Below are positions 9,796 to 20,060 of a stretch of DNA of 64,000 nt, one piece after another. The DNA comes from Brachyspira sp. SAP_772 (GTDB lineage: Bacteria > Spirochaetota > Brachyspiria > Brachyspirales > Brachyspiraceae), in the NCBI RefSeq assembly GCF_009755885.1, contig NZ_VYIX01000001.1, positions 1,072,586 to 1,136,585 on the forward strand. Reading direction: 5' to 3'. A model generated the notes under the pieces. The model ran no database searches, had not been told where the DNA came from, and saw only the letters and a program-made list of their open reading frames with translations. Every line of letters starts with the position of its first letter. Within the stretch, counting starts at the first letter, position 1. The translations under genes and the position numbers were made by a program.

Positions 9796-10772
9796 TCTTT
9801 TACAACTTCATCTATTAACTTAAACAAATCATTTTTATTTTCGCATTTCATAAACTCAATTTTTTTATCCATTCTAAAGCCAGTGAGATATTTCATAATA
9901 AATTTACGCATAAAATGTATACCGCTCACCTCTCCATAAAGATCACAGCAACCGTTTATATGCTCAATTAAAACCTCTTTTAAATTTCTAGTATCATCAT
10001 TATTATACTCAGAGTTATCATCAAATATAGTATTTAATTCTCTAAACACCCAAGGATTACCAATAGCAGCCCTTCCTACCATAATGCCATCAACTTTAGA
10101 TATCTCAAAAGCCCTTTTAGCATCTTCTTTTGTTTTTATGTCCCCATTCCCAATTAATATATAATTATCTCCCAAAGCTTCTTTTACCTTAGCAATAGCC
10201 TCCCAATCTGCAACTCCTCTATATAAGTCGCTTGCATACCTTCCATGAAGTGTGAGAAATACTGCCCCATTCTCTTTTAAAGCTAAAGCCCTCTCAATTT
10301 CACCGCCCTCGCCTCTCTGAAAACCTAATCTTATCTTTACACTAACAGGCAAAGGAGAAACACTTTTTACAGTATTGAGTATAGAAACCATCTTGTCTGT
10401 ATCTGATAAAAGCCCAGCCCCTCCATTGTTTCGTACAACCTTTTTTGTAGGGCATCCCATATTAATATCTATAAACGAAAAACCAGATAAATCTGTAAGC
10501 TCTATCGCCTTCTTAAAATCATCTTCTTTACTTCCAAATATTTGCAAAGATATAGGATATTCATCTTCTTTATGTTCCATATATCTATAAGTCTTTTTTA
10601 TCATTCTAGCCAAAGCAGCAGCACTCACTAATTCTGTAACAAGAAGCCCTGCACCAAATCTTCTTGAAAGCCTTCTAAATACATAATCTGTATAGCCTGC
10701 CATCGGTGCTAAAAAAAATCTTGAAGGAATTTCTACATTTTCTATTGTTATTTTTCTATTCATAAAACTCAA
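9792..10772 (-). CDS. dusB: tRNA-dihydrouridine synthase (DusB-type)
   Basis: FMN enzyme that reduces uridine to dihydrouridine in the tRNA D loop. 326 residues, family-typical. Seen: FLAPMAGYTDYVFRR at the N-terminus, the catalytic-Cys loop DINMGCPTKKVVRNNGGAGL, the FMN-phosphate site segments LTLHGRYASDLYRG and IGNGDI, and VGRAAIGNPWVFREL. Start ATG with AAGG about 11 bases upstream. Single gene, convergent with the MFS gene. The DusB subfamily is inferred from overall motif style. Confidence 0.92.
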   Translation of the reverse strand: MSFMNRKITIENVEIPSRFFLAPMAGYTDYVFRRLSRRFGAGLLVTELVSAAALARMIKKTYRYMEHKEDEYPISLQIFGSKEDDFKKAIELTDLSGFSFIDINMGCPTKKVVRNNGGAGLLSDTDKMVSILNTVKSVSPLPVSVKIRLGFQRGEGGEIERALALKENGAVFLTLHGRYASDLYRGVADWEAIAKVKEALGDNYILIGNGDIKTKEDAKRAFEISKVDGIMVGRAAIGNPWVFRELNTIFDDNSEYNNDDTRNLKEVLIEHINGCCDLYGEVSGIHFMRKFIMKYLTGFRMDKKIEFMKCENKNDLFKLIDEVVKD

Positions 10773-10862
10773 ACCTTATTTCAAGTTAAAGAATTATATA
10801 CAATTAATAAAAAACTTCAATAAAAAATATGGAATTATAGTGCTAAAATAGTATATAAAAAA

Positions 10863-10890
10863 TTGATTTAATATATTTTTATGTTAAAAT
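10863..10890 (+). promoter_or_regulatory. Promoter for leaderless gene heading the tldDE operon
   Basis: TTGATT (10863-10868), 16-base spacer, TAAAAT (10885-10890), 8 bases, then ATG at 10899. An in-frame ATG at 10881 falls between the two promoter boxes and so is unlikely to be transcribed. Confidence 0.55.
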
Positions 10891-10898
10891 ATATTGCT

Positions 10899-11852
10899 AT
10901 GAATAGAAACTTTAATATAGAAATTTTTGATAATATAATTATTTTAAAAGAACTTGCTAAAACTTGGCATGTGTTCTTGAATTTTAGAATATGCTGTATA
11001 TCTTTAAAAAACTCTGAATATTTACTTAGTATACTATCTTCTATAGTAGATAAGAATTATAGTTATAAAAATATAGAAGCTCTATCAAACAACATGATAA
11101 AAGAATACAATTCAAAACATGCAGATTTTTATCTTATAAACAAATACATAAATAAAGATTATAACAATAAAGTTTTATCAGAAATAGTAAGTTCTATCGA
11201 AGGAAAGGAAGTATATATAACAGAAGAGTATAACAAGGATATTGAATATTTAGATAATTTAGATTTAGACCCAATATTAAAATTACTTGTATTTCAGAGA
11301 ATATCATATGAGTATTTGAAAGATTATAAAAATTGCGTAAATATATTTAAGATAATATTTAATTTATACTGTAAAAGAATAAAATTATTGGATAATCCTA
11401 TATTATATCCAGATGCTTTTTTTCAAATTAATATAGTTGATAATTTTAATAATGAATCTGTTATAATATATTTAAAATTTTTAAGAGATATTTGTTTGTA
11501 TGGTATGGAGACTATCAATTTCGTATATCATAATTTAAATATATTAAAAAGCAAATTAGACAAAGATAAAAAATTTAAAAGCATTTTAAAAACAAAAACT
11601 TTCTTTATAATTTTCATGACTCCATATATGAAGATAGTAGATTTGATGGGATTATTTAAATGGAAAAGAGATAAAGCAGCAAGGTTATTATTAAAACTAA
11701 AACATGAAGGATTATTCATTGAATTAAAAGTGAAAAAAGAAAAACTTTATATAAATAAATATCTTATAGACTTATTTGCTAAGGGCAAGCATAATAAACC
11801 TGATGACTTTTTATCTAAAAAAACAGTAACTACAAAAATTAAGGAGAGCTAA
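10899..11852 (+). CDS. Hypothetical protein with possible C-terminal winged helix, upstream of tldD
   Basis: 317 residues from the chosen start (MNRNFNIEIF). Mostly helical, without membrane segments. The last ~80 residues (TPYMKIVDLMGLFKWKRDKA, then ARLLLKLKHEGLF, then KEKLYINKYLIDLF) have the helix-turn-helix plus wing pattern seen at the C-terminus of Fic-type and other regulatory proteins; that is pattern recognition, not a proven match. It ends 3 bases before tldD and must be co-transcribed with it. I do not recognise the N-terminal part. It may regulate, target or be processed by TldDE. Confidence 0.7.
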   Translation: MNRNFNIEIFDNIIILKELAKTWHVFLNFRICCISLKNSEYLLSILSSIVDKNYSYKNIEALSNNMIKEYNSKHADFYLINKYINKDYNNKVLSEIVSSIEGKEVYITEEYNKDIEYLDNLDLDPILKLLVFQRISYEYLKDYKNCVNIFKIIFNLYCKRIKLLDNPILYPDAFFQINIVDNFNNESVIIYLKFLRDICLYGMETINFVYHNLNILKSKLDKDKKFKSILKTKTFFIIFMTPYMKIVDLMGLFKWKRDKAARLLLKLKHEGLFIELKVKKEKLYINKYLIDLFAKGKHNKPDDFLSKKTVTTKIKES

Positions 11853-11855
11853 AAA

Positions 11856-13244
11856 ATGAAATATTTTCAATTTGACAGCAACTTTTTGCATAGTGTTTTG
11901 GAAGAGGCTTTAAAAAATGGAGGCGAGTATGCTGATTTATTTTTTGAAGACACTAAAATTAATAATATAAGTTATTTAGATAAAAAAGTTGATGATATGA
12001 GTCTTGGCAACAATTATGGTGTAGGGCTTAGGGTTATAGTTGATAAGAAGACAATATATTTATATTCTAATGACACAACTAACGATAGTTTAATTAATTT
12101 AGCAAGAAGTGTATCTTCTATTGTAAAAAATAAAAAACATATAGTAAAAGATTTTATAAAGTCGGAAGAAAAAGATAATCACCCTGTTCATATTAATCCT
12201 TTTGATGTTAATTTTGATGAAAAAATAGAAACTCTTGCATATTTGGATAAAACAGCAAGAAAAGTATCAGACAAAATAAAACAGGTAAGTGCGAGGTATA
12301 TGGAAAAAGAGAGAAATATTTTAGTATGTACAAGTAACGGCATATTAAAAGAAGACTCTCAAACTTATATAAGATTAGTGATGATGTCTATGGCTTCAGA
12401 CGGCACTAACACACAAACTTCAAGCAGGACAAAAGGAGCATTAGATGGCTTTCAGGTGATAAGAGATATTAACTTGGAGAATATGGCAATAGAGACTGCT
12501 AACTCTGCAATAAAAATGCTTGATTCAGAATATCCAAAATCTGGAAAGTATCCTGTTGTAATAGACAATGCTTTTGGCGGTGTAATATTCCATGAGGCTT
12601 GCGGGCATGCTTTAGAGGCTACTTCTGTTGCTGATAATGCTAGCGTATTTTGTAATAAATTAGGAGAGAAAATAGCTTCTGATGTTGTTACTGCTATAGA
12701 TGATGGTACTATAAAAAATGCTTGGGGAAGTTATAATATTGATGATGAAGGCAATGATGCACAAAGAACTGTTTTAATAGAAAATGGAATACTTAAAAGC
12801 TATTTGGTTGATGAGCTTGGTTCTATAAAGATGAATCAAAAAGTTACAGGAAGTGCTAGAAGAGAAAGCTACAAATATGCACCTACTTCAAGAATGAGAA
12901 ACACTTTTATTGATAAAGGAAACTCCACTTTCGAAGAGCTTATATCTGGCATAGAGTACGGACTTTATGCTAAAAAGATGGGAGGAGGTTCTGTGGACCC
13001 TGCTACTACAGATTATAACTTTGCTGTATCTGAAGGCTATTTAATAGAAAATGGTAAAATCACTAAGCCTATAAGAGGTGCTACGCTTATAGGAAGAGGA
13101 GATGAAACTCTCATGAATATAGAAGTAGTGTCATCAAATTTAGAATTAGCTGACGGAATATGCGGAAGTATTTCTGGAAGTGTGCCTACTACAGTTGGGC
13201 AGCCTGCTATTAGAGTAAAAGAGCTTACAGTTGGAGGAAGATAA
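11856..13244 (+). CDS. tldD: Metalloprotease TldD
   Basis: Active subunit of the TldD/TldE heterodimeric zinc protease that degrades unfolded peptides; in enterobacteria it matures microcin B17 and degrades the CcdA antitoxin. 462 residues, normal size. The metal site HEACGH (His246, Glu247, His251) is intact, with the downstream GGSVDPATTDYNF and C-terminal ELADGICGSISGSVPTTVGQPAIRVKELTVGG segments of the family. Start has AAGGAGAGC upstream. tldE follows after 2 bases, and a protein of unknown role precedes it by 3 bases. Confidence 0.95.
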   Translation: MKYFQFDSNFLHSVLEEALKNGGEYADLFFEDTKINNISYLDKKVDDMSLGNNYGVGLRVIVDKKTIYLYSNDTTNDSLINLARSVSSIVKNKKHIVKDFIKSEEKDNHPVHINPFDVNFDEKIETLAYLDKTARKVSDKIKQVSARYMEKERNILVCTSNGILKEDSQTYIRLVMMSMASDGTNTQTSSRTKGALDGFQVIRDINLENMAIETANSAIKMLDSEYPKSGKYPVVIDNAFGGVIFHEACGHALEATSVADNASVFCNKLGEKIASDVVTAIDDGTIKNAWGSYNIDDEGNDAQRTVLIENGILKSYLVDELGSIKMNQKVTGSARRESYKYAPTSRMRNTFIDKGNSTFEELISGIEYGLYAKKMGGGSVDPATTDYNFAVSEGYLIENGKITKPIRGATLIGRGDETLMNIEVVSSNLELADGICGSISGSVPTTVGQPAIRVKELTVGGR

Positions 13245-13246
13245 AA

Positions 13247-14593
13247 ATGGAGAGAAGCGAAAAAATAAAAGAGATATTTAACATCATTAAAAATAAATTA
13301 GATAATGATTATAAAATAGAAGTTTATATATCTAATAGCGGAGAAGAAGAGTTTACTATTAGAGAGAGAGATTTAGATAAATACACTTTTGCTGAGTCTG
13401 GAGGAATTGGTTTAAGGTTAATAAAAAATGGTCAAGTGGGTGTAAGCTTTACTGAAAAAATTGACTTTAATGATGAAAACATAAGCAATTTAATTAACAA
13501 TACTAAAAACTCTCTTAAATATGCTGCATCAGAACCAGAGTTTAATACTCTTATAGAAGAAAGCGAAGAGAAAGCATATGATTTAATAAACAAAGATATA
13601 ACTAATTTAACAAACGATGAATTAAAAAAAATATCTCTTTCAATAGAAGATAAAATATATTCATTAGATAAAAGAATTGTAAATGTGCCTTCATGCGGTT
13701 TAGCAAGATATGATTTCTCTAAACACATCATAAACAGCAATGGAATATGCAAGGAAGAGAAAAAAAACAGTATATCATATTATGCTGAAGTAATAGCAAA
13801 AGATTCTAATGCTGTAAAAACTTTTTTTGATGTATATTCTTCAAAAGACACTAAGTTTGATGTTGATAGTTTTTGCAAAAATATAGTTGATAATGTTGTA
13901 AGTAAATTGGAAGCTAAAGAGATTAAAAGCGGAAAATATAAAACTGTTTTTACAAGCAAGGCTATGAGAACAATGCTAGGGGCTTATTTATCATTATTTT
14001 CTTCTGAAGCAGTTCAAAAACAGTTATCACTTCTTAAAGGCAAATTAAACCAAAAAATAGCAAGCGAGATTATAAACATAAAAGATATTCCAATGTTTGA
14101 TAATGGACTAGCCAACACTAATTTTGACGGAGAAGGTTCTGCTACAAAAGATTTAAATATCATCACAAATGGAGTATTAAATAGCTATTTATACAATAAT
14201 TATACAGCAAGAAAAGAAAACAGAAAAACAACATCACATGCATCAAGAGGATTTAAAACTTCTATAGGAATATCATGCCATAACTTAATTTTAGAAGATG
14301 GTAAAAACACTCAGGAAGAATTAATATCACAAATAAAAGACGGCATATTAGTAAACTCACTCACAGGTACTCATGCAGGTGTAAACTCTATAAGCGGAGA
14401 TTTTTCTCTTCAAGCAGAAGGGATAAAAATAGAAAACGGCAAATTATCACACACAGCAAATCCGTTTATAGTATCAGGAAATATATTAGATTTTCTAAAC
14501 AATATAGAAATGCTTGCAAATGATACTGACTATCATCATTCATCTATATACACACCGAGTGCCTTGATAAAAGAGCTATCATTTTCAAGCTAA
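13247..14593 (+). CDS. tldE: TldE/PmbA, partner subunit of the TldD protease
   Basis: 448 residues, homologous to TldD but without the HExxxH zinc site, as expected for the PmbA/TldE subunit, which helps form the substrate tunnel. Seen: GLRLIKNGQVGVSFTEK near the N-terminus, FTSKAMRTMLGAYLSLFSSEAVQKQLS mid-protein, and NLILEDGKNTQEELISQIKDGILVNSLTGTHAGVNSISGDFSLQAEG near the C-terminus. The gene is translationally close-coupled to tldD. It ends the operon; a dispersed-repeat fragment lies about 60 bases downstream. Confidence 0.93.
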   Translation: MERSEKIKEIFNIIKNKLDNDYKIEVYISNSGEEEFTIRERDLDKYTFAESGGIGLRLIKNGQVGVSFTEKIDFNDENISNLINNTKNSLKYAASEPEFNTLIEESEEKAYDLINKDITNLTNDELKKISLSIEDKIYSLDKRIVNVPSCGLARYDFSKHIINSNGICKEEKKNSISYYAEVIAKDSNAVKTFFDVYSSKDTKFDVDSFCKNIVDNVVSKLEAKEIKSGKYKTVFTSKAMRTMLGAYLSLFSSEAVQKQLSLLKGKLNQKIASEIINIKDIPMFDNGLANTNFDGEGSATKDLNIITNGVLNSYLYNNYTARKENRKTTSHASRGFKTSIGISCHNLILEDGKNTQEELISQIKDGILVNSLTGTHAGVNSISGDFSLQAEGIKIENGKLSHTANPFIVSGNILDFLNNIEMLANDTDYHHSSIYTPSALIKELSFSS

Positions 14594-14653
14594 TAATGTA
14601 GTTATTTAAAAACTTTTTAATATTTGATATTAGTCCAATGCAATACTAATTTA

Positions 14654-14700
14654 ATATTTGCACTTTTTGGTTCTTTTGACGAAGTCCGCAAAGTGAAAGC
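14654..14700 (-). repeat. Dispersed intergenic repeat, copy D (partial)
   Basis: Bases 14654-14677 are the exact reverse complement of 43652-43675 in copy C (24 of 24), covering the AAAAGAACC, AAAAAGTGCA and AATAT part. The other half is degenerate: the left hairpin arm and the GCGGGGACTAGC start are missing. It lies in the convergent tldE/gltA gap. Confidence 0.75.
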
Positions 14701-14783
14701 TAGAAAAAGTTTAATAAAAAACTAACAAAATAAAATTAAAACAATATAAATATTTATTAATTTTTGGAAATAAATATAATAAT

Positions 14784-14816
14784 AAAAAAGGAGCCTTATA
14801 TAAAATAAAACTCCTT
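14784..14816 (-). terminator. Rho-independent terminator of gltA
   Basis: On the minus strand AAGGAG (14816-14811) pairs with CTCC plus a T run (14793-14784). It lies about 20 bases past the gltA stop. Confidence 0.65.
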
Positions 14817-14838
14817 AAAAAATTATCACTATAAAAAA

Positions 14839-16182
14839 TTATCTTTTATCCATAGTAATAAACTCTTGAGGCTCTATAACATTTTTATAAGCGGGTCTTA
14901 TTATTCTTCTATCATCAAAATTAAGCTCCTCTATTCTATGAGCACACCAACCTACTATTCTTGACATAGCAAATAAAGGAGTATAAATTTCTTTAGGTAT
15001 TCCAAGCATATCATATATGAAACCAGAATAAAGGTCTACATTAGCACAAACTCTTTTTTTATCTCCTTTTACTTTTATAAAACATTCTACCGCTCTCTCT
15101 TCTATTAATTCTAAGAATTGAAGTTCGCATTCTTTTTTCTTTTCTTTAGCAAGCTGACGAGCTAAGTCTTTTAATATAACAGCACGAGGGTCAGACAAAG
15201 TATAAACAGCATGCCCCATACCATAAATTAAACCGCTATTATCATAAGCCTCTTTATTAAGCATTTTTATAAGATAATCATCTATTTCGTTTTTGTCTTC
15301 CCAATTATCTATTGCCTCTTTTAAATGAATAAACATATCCATAACTTTTGCATTAGCTCCTCCATGTAAATCACCTTTTAAAGAACCAATACCAGCGGAA
15401 ATACTTGAATATGTATCTGTTCTTGATGAGCTTGTAACACGTACTGTAAATGTTGAGTTATTACCGCCGCCGTGATCAGCATGAAGTATTAAAAGTAAAT
15501 CAAGCATTCTAGCTTCTAAAGGAGTAAATTCCTGTTTAAGCATATACAAGAAATTTTCTGCTATTGAATATTTTGGTTTTGGTAATGTTATATTTAAATA
15601 TTTTTGGTCAACGCTATATTTATACATATTATATGCATAAGCAATAACGGCAGGAAATCTTGCTATTAATTGTATAGATTGAAGCATTAAATTATCTAAT
15701 GATAAGTCTTCAGGATTAGGATCATGAATATACATTTCAAGTACGCTTCTTGAAAGAATATTCATGATATTTTGCCCTTCCAAATCAATTATATTCATAA
15801 TTGTTTTTTTATCTAAGTACATATTTTCGGCTATAAGCTCTCTAAAGGATTGAAGTCTCTCTTCATCAGGAAGTTTGCCAGAAAGAAGCAAATAACAAAC
15901 TTCTTCATATCCAAAACGTTTATTTTTTAATATATCTTCGGCTATATCATTAATGCTGTATCCTCTGTAGTATAATTTACCATCTATAGGATATACATTT
16001 CCATTTTCATCTTTTTCATAACCTACAACATCACCTACATTAGTAAGCCCAACAAGCACCCCTGTTCCATCTTCATTTCTTAAGCCCTTTTTTACATTAT
16101 ATTTTTGAAAAAGCTCACTATCTATTTTTATTCTTTTACTTGAATGATCATAAAGTTTGTATAATAAATATTCTTTTTTCAT
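14839..16182 (-). CDS. gltA: Citrate synthase
   Basis: Condenses acetyl-CoA and oxaloacetate to citrate. 447 residues. Catalytic segments are all present: SLKGDLHGGANAKVM (first active-site His), YGMGHAVYTLSDPRA (second His), and the Asp region NVDLYSGFIYDMLGI. The N-terminal LRNEDGTGVLVGLTNVGDVVGYEKDENG with IDGKLYYRGY is typical of the longer citrate synthases of gut anaerobes. Start has AGGGG upstream. It is the last gene after acn and icd, 25 bases from icd, so the set is likely for making 2-oxoglutarate and glutamate rather than a full cycle. Confidence 0.96.
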   Translation of the reverse strand: MKKEYLLYKLYDHSSKRIKIDSELFQKYNVKKGLRNEDGTGVLVGLTNVGDVVGYEKDENGNVYPIDGKLYYRGYSINDIAEDILKNKRFGYEEVCYLLLSGKLPDEERLQSFRELIAENMYLDKKTIMNIIDLEGQNIMNILSRSVLEMYIHDPNPEDLSLDNLMLQSIQLIARFPAVIAYAYNMYKYSVDQKYLNITLPKPKYSIAENFLYMLKQEFTPLEARMLDLLLILHADHGGGNNSTFTVRVTSSSRTDTYSSISAGIGSLKGDLHGGANAKVMDMFIHLKEAIDNWEDKNEIDDYLIKMLNKEAYDNSGLIYGMGHAVYTLSDPRAVILKDLARQLAKEKKKECELQFLELIEERAVECFIKVKGDKKRVCANVDLYSGFIYDMLGIPKEIYTPLFAMSRIVGWCAHRIEELNFDDRRIIRPAYKNVIEPQEFITMDKR

Positions 16183-16207
16183 AAATATACCCCTATATTA
16201 TTTTTTA

Positions 16208-17467
16208 TTACATTATAGAAACTATTTTTTCTGCAAACTCTTTTGTGCCAAGTGCAGTGCCGTTATCCATAAAGCTTGCCAAATCTTCTGTAGCATATCC
16301 GCTTTCAAAAGATTTCTCCAATGCATTTATTATTAATTTTGAAGCCTCATTCATATTCAAATATTCTAATACCATTACAGAAGAAAGTATTAATGAACAA
16401 GGATTAGCTTTATTTTTTCCTGCTATATCTGGTGCTGTACCGTGGGTAGCTTCAAAAATAGCATGACCTGTTTTATAATTAATGTTTCCGCCCGGTGCTA
16501 TTCCTATTCCTCCAACCATAGCGGCTAATTGATCTGATACATAATCGCCGTTTAAATTTAATGTTGCTATTACAGAATAATCTTCTGGTTTTAATAATGT
16601 GTTTTGTAAGAAGGCATCGCAAATATTATCTTTTACTATAAGTTTACCTTCTTCTTTTGCTTCTTTTAATTTTTCTTTAGCTTTATCCTCACCAAACTCT
16701 TTTTTTATTTCTGCATACTCTTCCATAGTAAAAGTTTTATCAGCAAACTCTTTTCTAGCAAGCTCATATCCGTATTTTTTAAAACCACCCTCAGTGAACT
16801 TCATTATATTTCCTTTATGAACCAAAGTAACAGAAGGAAGTTTATTTAATAAAGCATATTCTATTGCAGAGCGTATGAGTCTTTTAGAGCCTTCTTCTGA
16901 TACAGGCTTAACTCCGAAAGATGATGTTTCTGGGAATCTTACTTTAGTAACCCCCATTTCATTTTTTAGAAAGTTGTAGAATTTTTTTGCTTCTTCTGTG
17001 CCTGTTTTCCATTCTATACCCGCATATATATCTTCAGTGTTCTCTCTAAAAACCACCATATTAACTTTATTAGGCTCTTTTACAGGTGAAGAAGTACCCT
17101 TAAACCATCTTACAGGTCTTAAACAAACATAAAGATCCAAAGTTTGACGAAGTGCCACATTTAGAGAACGCATACCCTCACCAACAGGTGTAGTTAAAGG
17201 TCCTTTTATGCCTATAAGATATTCTTTAAAAATGTTTATAGTCTCATCAGGCAAAGGAGTTCCTAACTCTTTTTGAGCCTTATCTCCTGCAAGTACTTCA
17301 AGCCATTCAATAGATTTATCTCCGTTGTAGGCTTTTTTCACAGCCTCATTTACAACCATTTGAGAAGCAGGCGTAATTTCTGATCCTACTCCGTCACCCT
17401 CTATAAAAGGAATTGTAACTTTATTTGGTACTATCAATTTACCATTTTTCATTTCTATTTTACTCAT
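16208..17467 (-). CDS. icd: NADP-dependent isocitrate dehydrogenase
   Basis: Oxidative decarboxylation of isocitrate to 2-oxoglutarate. 419 residues, the size of the E. coli-type homodimeric enzyme. The substrate loop GEGMRSLNVALRQTLDLY contains the serine that is phosphorylated in E. coli Icd; FRENTEDIYAGIEW, LVHKGNIMKFTEG, and GNINYKTGHAIFEATHGTAPDIAGKNKANP are also present. The large-domain insert is longer than minimal (EFADKTFTMEEYAEIKKEFG...). NADP preference is inferred from family resemblance. Start has AGGA upstream. A dispersed-repeat copy lies between this gene and acn. Confidence 0.95.
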   Translation of the reverse strand: MSKIEMKNGKLIVPNKVTIPFIEGDGVGSEITPASQMVVNEAVKKAYNGDKSIEWLEVLAGDKAQKELGTPLPDETINIFKEYLIGIKGPLTTPVGEGMRSLNVALRQTLDLYVCLRPVRWFKGTSSPVKEPNKVNMVVFRENTEDIYAGIEWKTGTEEAKKFYNFLKNEMGVTKVRFPETSSFGVKPVSEEGSKRLIRSAIEYALLNKLPSVTLVHKGNIMKFTEGGFKKYGYELARKEFADKTFTMEEYAEIKKEFGEDKAKEKLKEAKEEGKLIVKDNICDAFLQNTLLKPEDYSVIATLNLNGDYVSDQLAAMVGGIGIAPGGNINYKTGHAIFEATHGTAPDIAGKNKANPCSLILSSVMVLEYLNMNEASKLIINALEKSFESGYATEDLASFMDNGTALGTKEFAEKIVSIM

Positions 17468-17503
17468 ATTAAAATCCTATTGTTATTAATTATTTTTTTA
17501 TTT

Positions 17504-17573
17504 GCGGGGACTAGCCACCGCTCCCCCAGTTCTTTTATTGGTATAAAAGAACCAAAAGAACTGCATTTTTAAT
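17504..17573 (+). repeat. Dispersed intergenic repeat, copy A
   Basis: Starts GCGGGGACTAGC and ends in a CTGCATTTTTAAT-like tail. Contains a perfect 9-bp hairpin: 17529-17537 (GTTCTTTTA) with 17544-17552 (TAAAAGAAC), loop of 6. Relatives at 31635 and 43609, partial at 14654. It lies in the acn/icd gap upstream of icd. Confidence 0.8.
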
Positions 17574-17721
17574 CTAAATTCAAGTTTTATCTTGTATTCT
17601 AATTATAGTCTTATATTATAAAAAATTATAATTCACATTCGTAAATAACTAAAAATTGACAAAAGTTAATTGTTTCAATATATATTAAAATATTTTATTT
17701 ATAAATTTATACTTATATAAC

Positions 17722-17745
17722 TCATAAATAAATTTTTATTTATGA
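17722..17745. repeat. AT-rich inverted repeat between icd and acn
   Basis: TCATAAATAAA (17722-17732) and its exact complement TTTATTTATGA (17735-17745), with 2 bases between. It lies 38 bases beyond the acn stop; role unknown (weak terminator or protein site). The rest of the 316-base gap (17574-17721) is AT-rich with nothing else I can name with confidence. Confidence 0.5.
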
Positions 17746-17782
17746 TACTATAAAGAATATCAAACATTTAAATTTATATAAA

Positions 17783-20038
17783 TTAATTTTTCATTAAACT
17801 ATTCAATGCTCCTCCGTTTTTAAACCATTCAATCTGTGCTTCATTATAGGTGTGAACCGCTTCAAAAACCTCTTCACTTCCATTTTGATGAATTACTTTT
17901 ACAGTTAAGTTTTGTTTAGGCCTAAAATCATCAATACCCAATATGCTTATTTTATCTTTTTCTTCTATCTTGTTATAATCATCTTTATCTTTAAATGTTA
18001 TAGCAAGCATTCCTTGTTTTTTAAGATTAGTTTCATGTATCCTAGCAAAACTTTTAGAAAGCACTACTTTAACATTCAAAAATCTTGGCTCCATTGCTGC
18101 ATGTTCTCTGCTTGAGCCTTCTCCATAATTTTCTTCTGCCACAACTATAGAAGAAATATTTTTTTGCTTATACTCTTTTGCTGTTTTTGAAACCTCTTCA
18201 TAACTGTTGCTTAATTGATTAAATACAGAGTTTGTTTTGTCATTAAAGAAATTAACAGCACCCATTAACATATTGTCTGAAATATTTTCTAAATGCCCTC
18301 TAAACTTTAACCAAGGTCCTGCCATTGATATGTGGTCAGTTGTACATTTACCTTTAACTTTTATAAGCAAAGGCATATTCTCAAAATCTTTTATATTAAA
18401 CTTATCAAAAGGTTTTAATAATTGTAAACGTTTTGAATCTTTATCTATTACAATTTCTACGCTATTGTCTGGTGCATTTTGTCTATTTTTGTTTTCTGTG
18501 CTAAGTCCGTTTTTTGGCAAAGCTATTCCAACTGGCTCGTCGAGTTTAACTTCTTTTCCTTCTTCATTAATTAAACTATCTTTTAAAGGATTAAATCTCA
18601 AATCTCCCGCTATGCTTAAAGCCATTACAGTTTCAGGAGAGGCAACGAATGCATGAGTATTAGGATTGCCGTCAGCACGTTTTGCAAAGTTTCTATTAAA
18701 AGATGTTACTATTGAATTAGCTCTTGTATTGTCTTTCTCTTCTCTGTTCCATTGACCGATACAAGGTCCGCATGCATTAGTCATTATAACAGCACCAATC
18801 TTTTTAAAATCATCAATTATACCGTCTCTCAAAGCTGCATTATATGAAGCCTCAGAGCCGGGGTTAATTATTATTTTTGATTTTACTTTCAATTTCTTAT
18901 CTATTACCTGACGGGCAATTGAAGCTGCCTTACTTAAATCATGATAAGAAGAATTAGTACAAGAGCCTATTAATCCAACTTCCATAGCTGTAGGATATTT
19001 ATTTTCTTCAACCTTTTTAGCAAACTCACTTATAGTGCAAGCTGCATCTGGTGTAAATGGTCCGTTTAAGTACGGTTCAAGTTCAGACAAATTAATCTCT
19101 ATTATTTTATTATAATATTTTTCTGAGTTATTATATACTTCCTCATCTGCTTTTAGATTATTTATGTTTTCATCAGCAAGCTTAGCTATCTCTTCGCGTC
19201 CTGTAGCAATTAAATATTCTTTTATATTATTGTCATAAGGAAATATTGAAGTAGTAGCACCAACTTCCGCCCCCATATTACAAATAGAAGCCTTACCAGC
19301 AGCAGATAAACTATTAGCCCCCTCTCCAAAATATTCTATAATAGAATTAGTACCTCCTTTAACTGTCAATATTCCTGCTAATTTTAATATCACATCTTTT
19401 GCACTAGCCCAACCATTTAGAGAACCTGTTAATTTCACCCCTATTATATTAGGTATTTTTAATTCCCATTCCATTCCAGTCATAACGTCCACAGCATCAG
19501 CTCCGCCCACACCTATAGCAATCATTCCAAGCCCTCCAGCATTAGGTGTGTGTGAATCTGTTCCTACCATCATGCCGCCCGGAAAAGCATAATTTTCTAA
19601 AACTATTTGGTGAATAATCCCAGAACCTGCCTCCCAAAAACCAAGCTCATATTTTTTAGCAACACTTTCCAAAAAATTATAAACTTCTTTATTAACATTA
19701 AGTGCATTTTTTAAATCCTCCTCAGCACCCTTACAAGCCTCTATTAAATGGTCGCAATGTATTGTTGCAGGTACTGCAGAAGAAGTTTTTCCAGCATTCA
19801 TAAATTGAAGTAATGCCATTTGTGCTGTAGCATCTTGCATAGCTACCCTATCAGGACGAAAATCTGCATAATCTTCTGCCCTCTTAAAATCTTTTATACT
19901 CTTTTCATCATACAAATGGGCGTATAATATTTTTTCTGATAAAGTTAATGCTCTATTTAATTTTTGCTTTACATCATTAACTTTATTAGAATAGTTTAAA
20001 TAAAACTTTCTTATCATTTCTACATCATATATTGGCAT
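17783..20038 (-). CDS. acn: Aconitate hydratase (mitochondrial-type)
   Basis: Interconverts citrate and isocitrate with a [4Fe-4S] cluster. 751 residues. Cluster cysteines are visible in [14 protein letters not shown] and in [10 protein letters not shown] (CxxC). The N-terminal [10 protein letters not shown], the [26 protein letters not shown] substrate region, and the swivel domain with [18 protein letters not shown] are intact. Length and motifs match the mitochondrial-type AcnA family rather than AcnB. The binding site GAGGGAAA precedes the ATG. An inverted repeat overlapping a likely promoter lies just upstream (20061-20109), so the gene may be regulated separately from icd and gltA. Confidence 0.95.
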   Translation of the reverse strand: MPIYDVEMIRKFYLNYSNKVNDVKQKLNRALTLSEKILYAHLYDEKSIKDFKRAEDYADFRPDRVAMQDATAQMALLQFMNAGKTSSAVPATIHCDHLIEACKGAEEDLKNALNVNKEVYNFLESVAKKYELGFWEAGSGIIHQIVLENYAFPGGMMVGTDSHTPNAGGLGMIAIGVGGADAVDVMTGMEWELKIPNIIGVKLTGSLNGWASAKDVILKLAGILTVKGGTNSIIEYFGEGANSLSAAGKASICNMGAEVGATTSIFPYDNNIKEYLIATGREEIAKLADENINNLKADEEVYNNSEKYYNKIIEINLSELEPYLNGPFTPDAACTISEFAKKVEENKYPTAMEVGLIGSCTNSSYHDLSKAASIARQVIDKKLKVKSKIIINPGSEASYNAALRDGIIDDFKKIGAVIMTNACGPCIGQWNREEKDNTRANSIVTSFNRNFAKRADGNPNTHAFVASPETVMALSIAGDLRFNPLKDSLINEEGKEVKLDEPVGIALPKNGLSTENKNRQNAPDNSVEIVIDKDSKRLQLLKPFDKFNIKDFENMPLLIKVKGKCTTDHISMAGPWLKFRGHLENISDNMLMGAVNFFNDKTNSVFNQLSNSYEEVSKTAKEYKQKNISSIVVAEENYGEGSSREHAAMEPRFLNVKVVLSKSFARIHETNLKKQGMLAITFKDKDDYNKIEEKDKISILGIDDFRPKQNLTVKVIHQNGSEEVFEAVHTYNEAQIEWFKNGGALNSLMKN

Positions 20039-20060
20039 ACTTTTCCCTCAAAAATAAAAA

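Noticed and set aside
17656-17683. Plus-strand promoter-like TTGACA/TATATA in the icd-acn gap
   Set aside because: It points into the end of acn with no gene to drive, and may be chance in AT-rich DNA.
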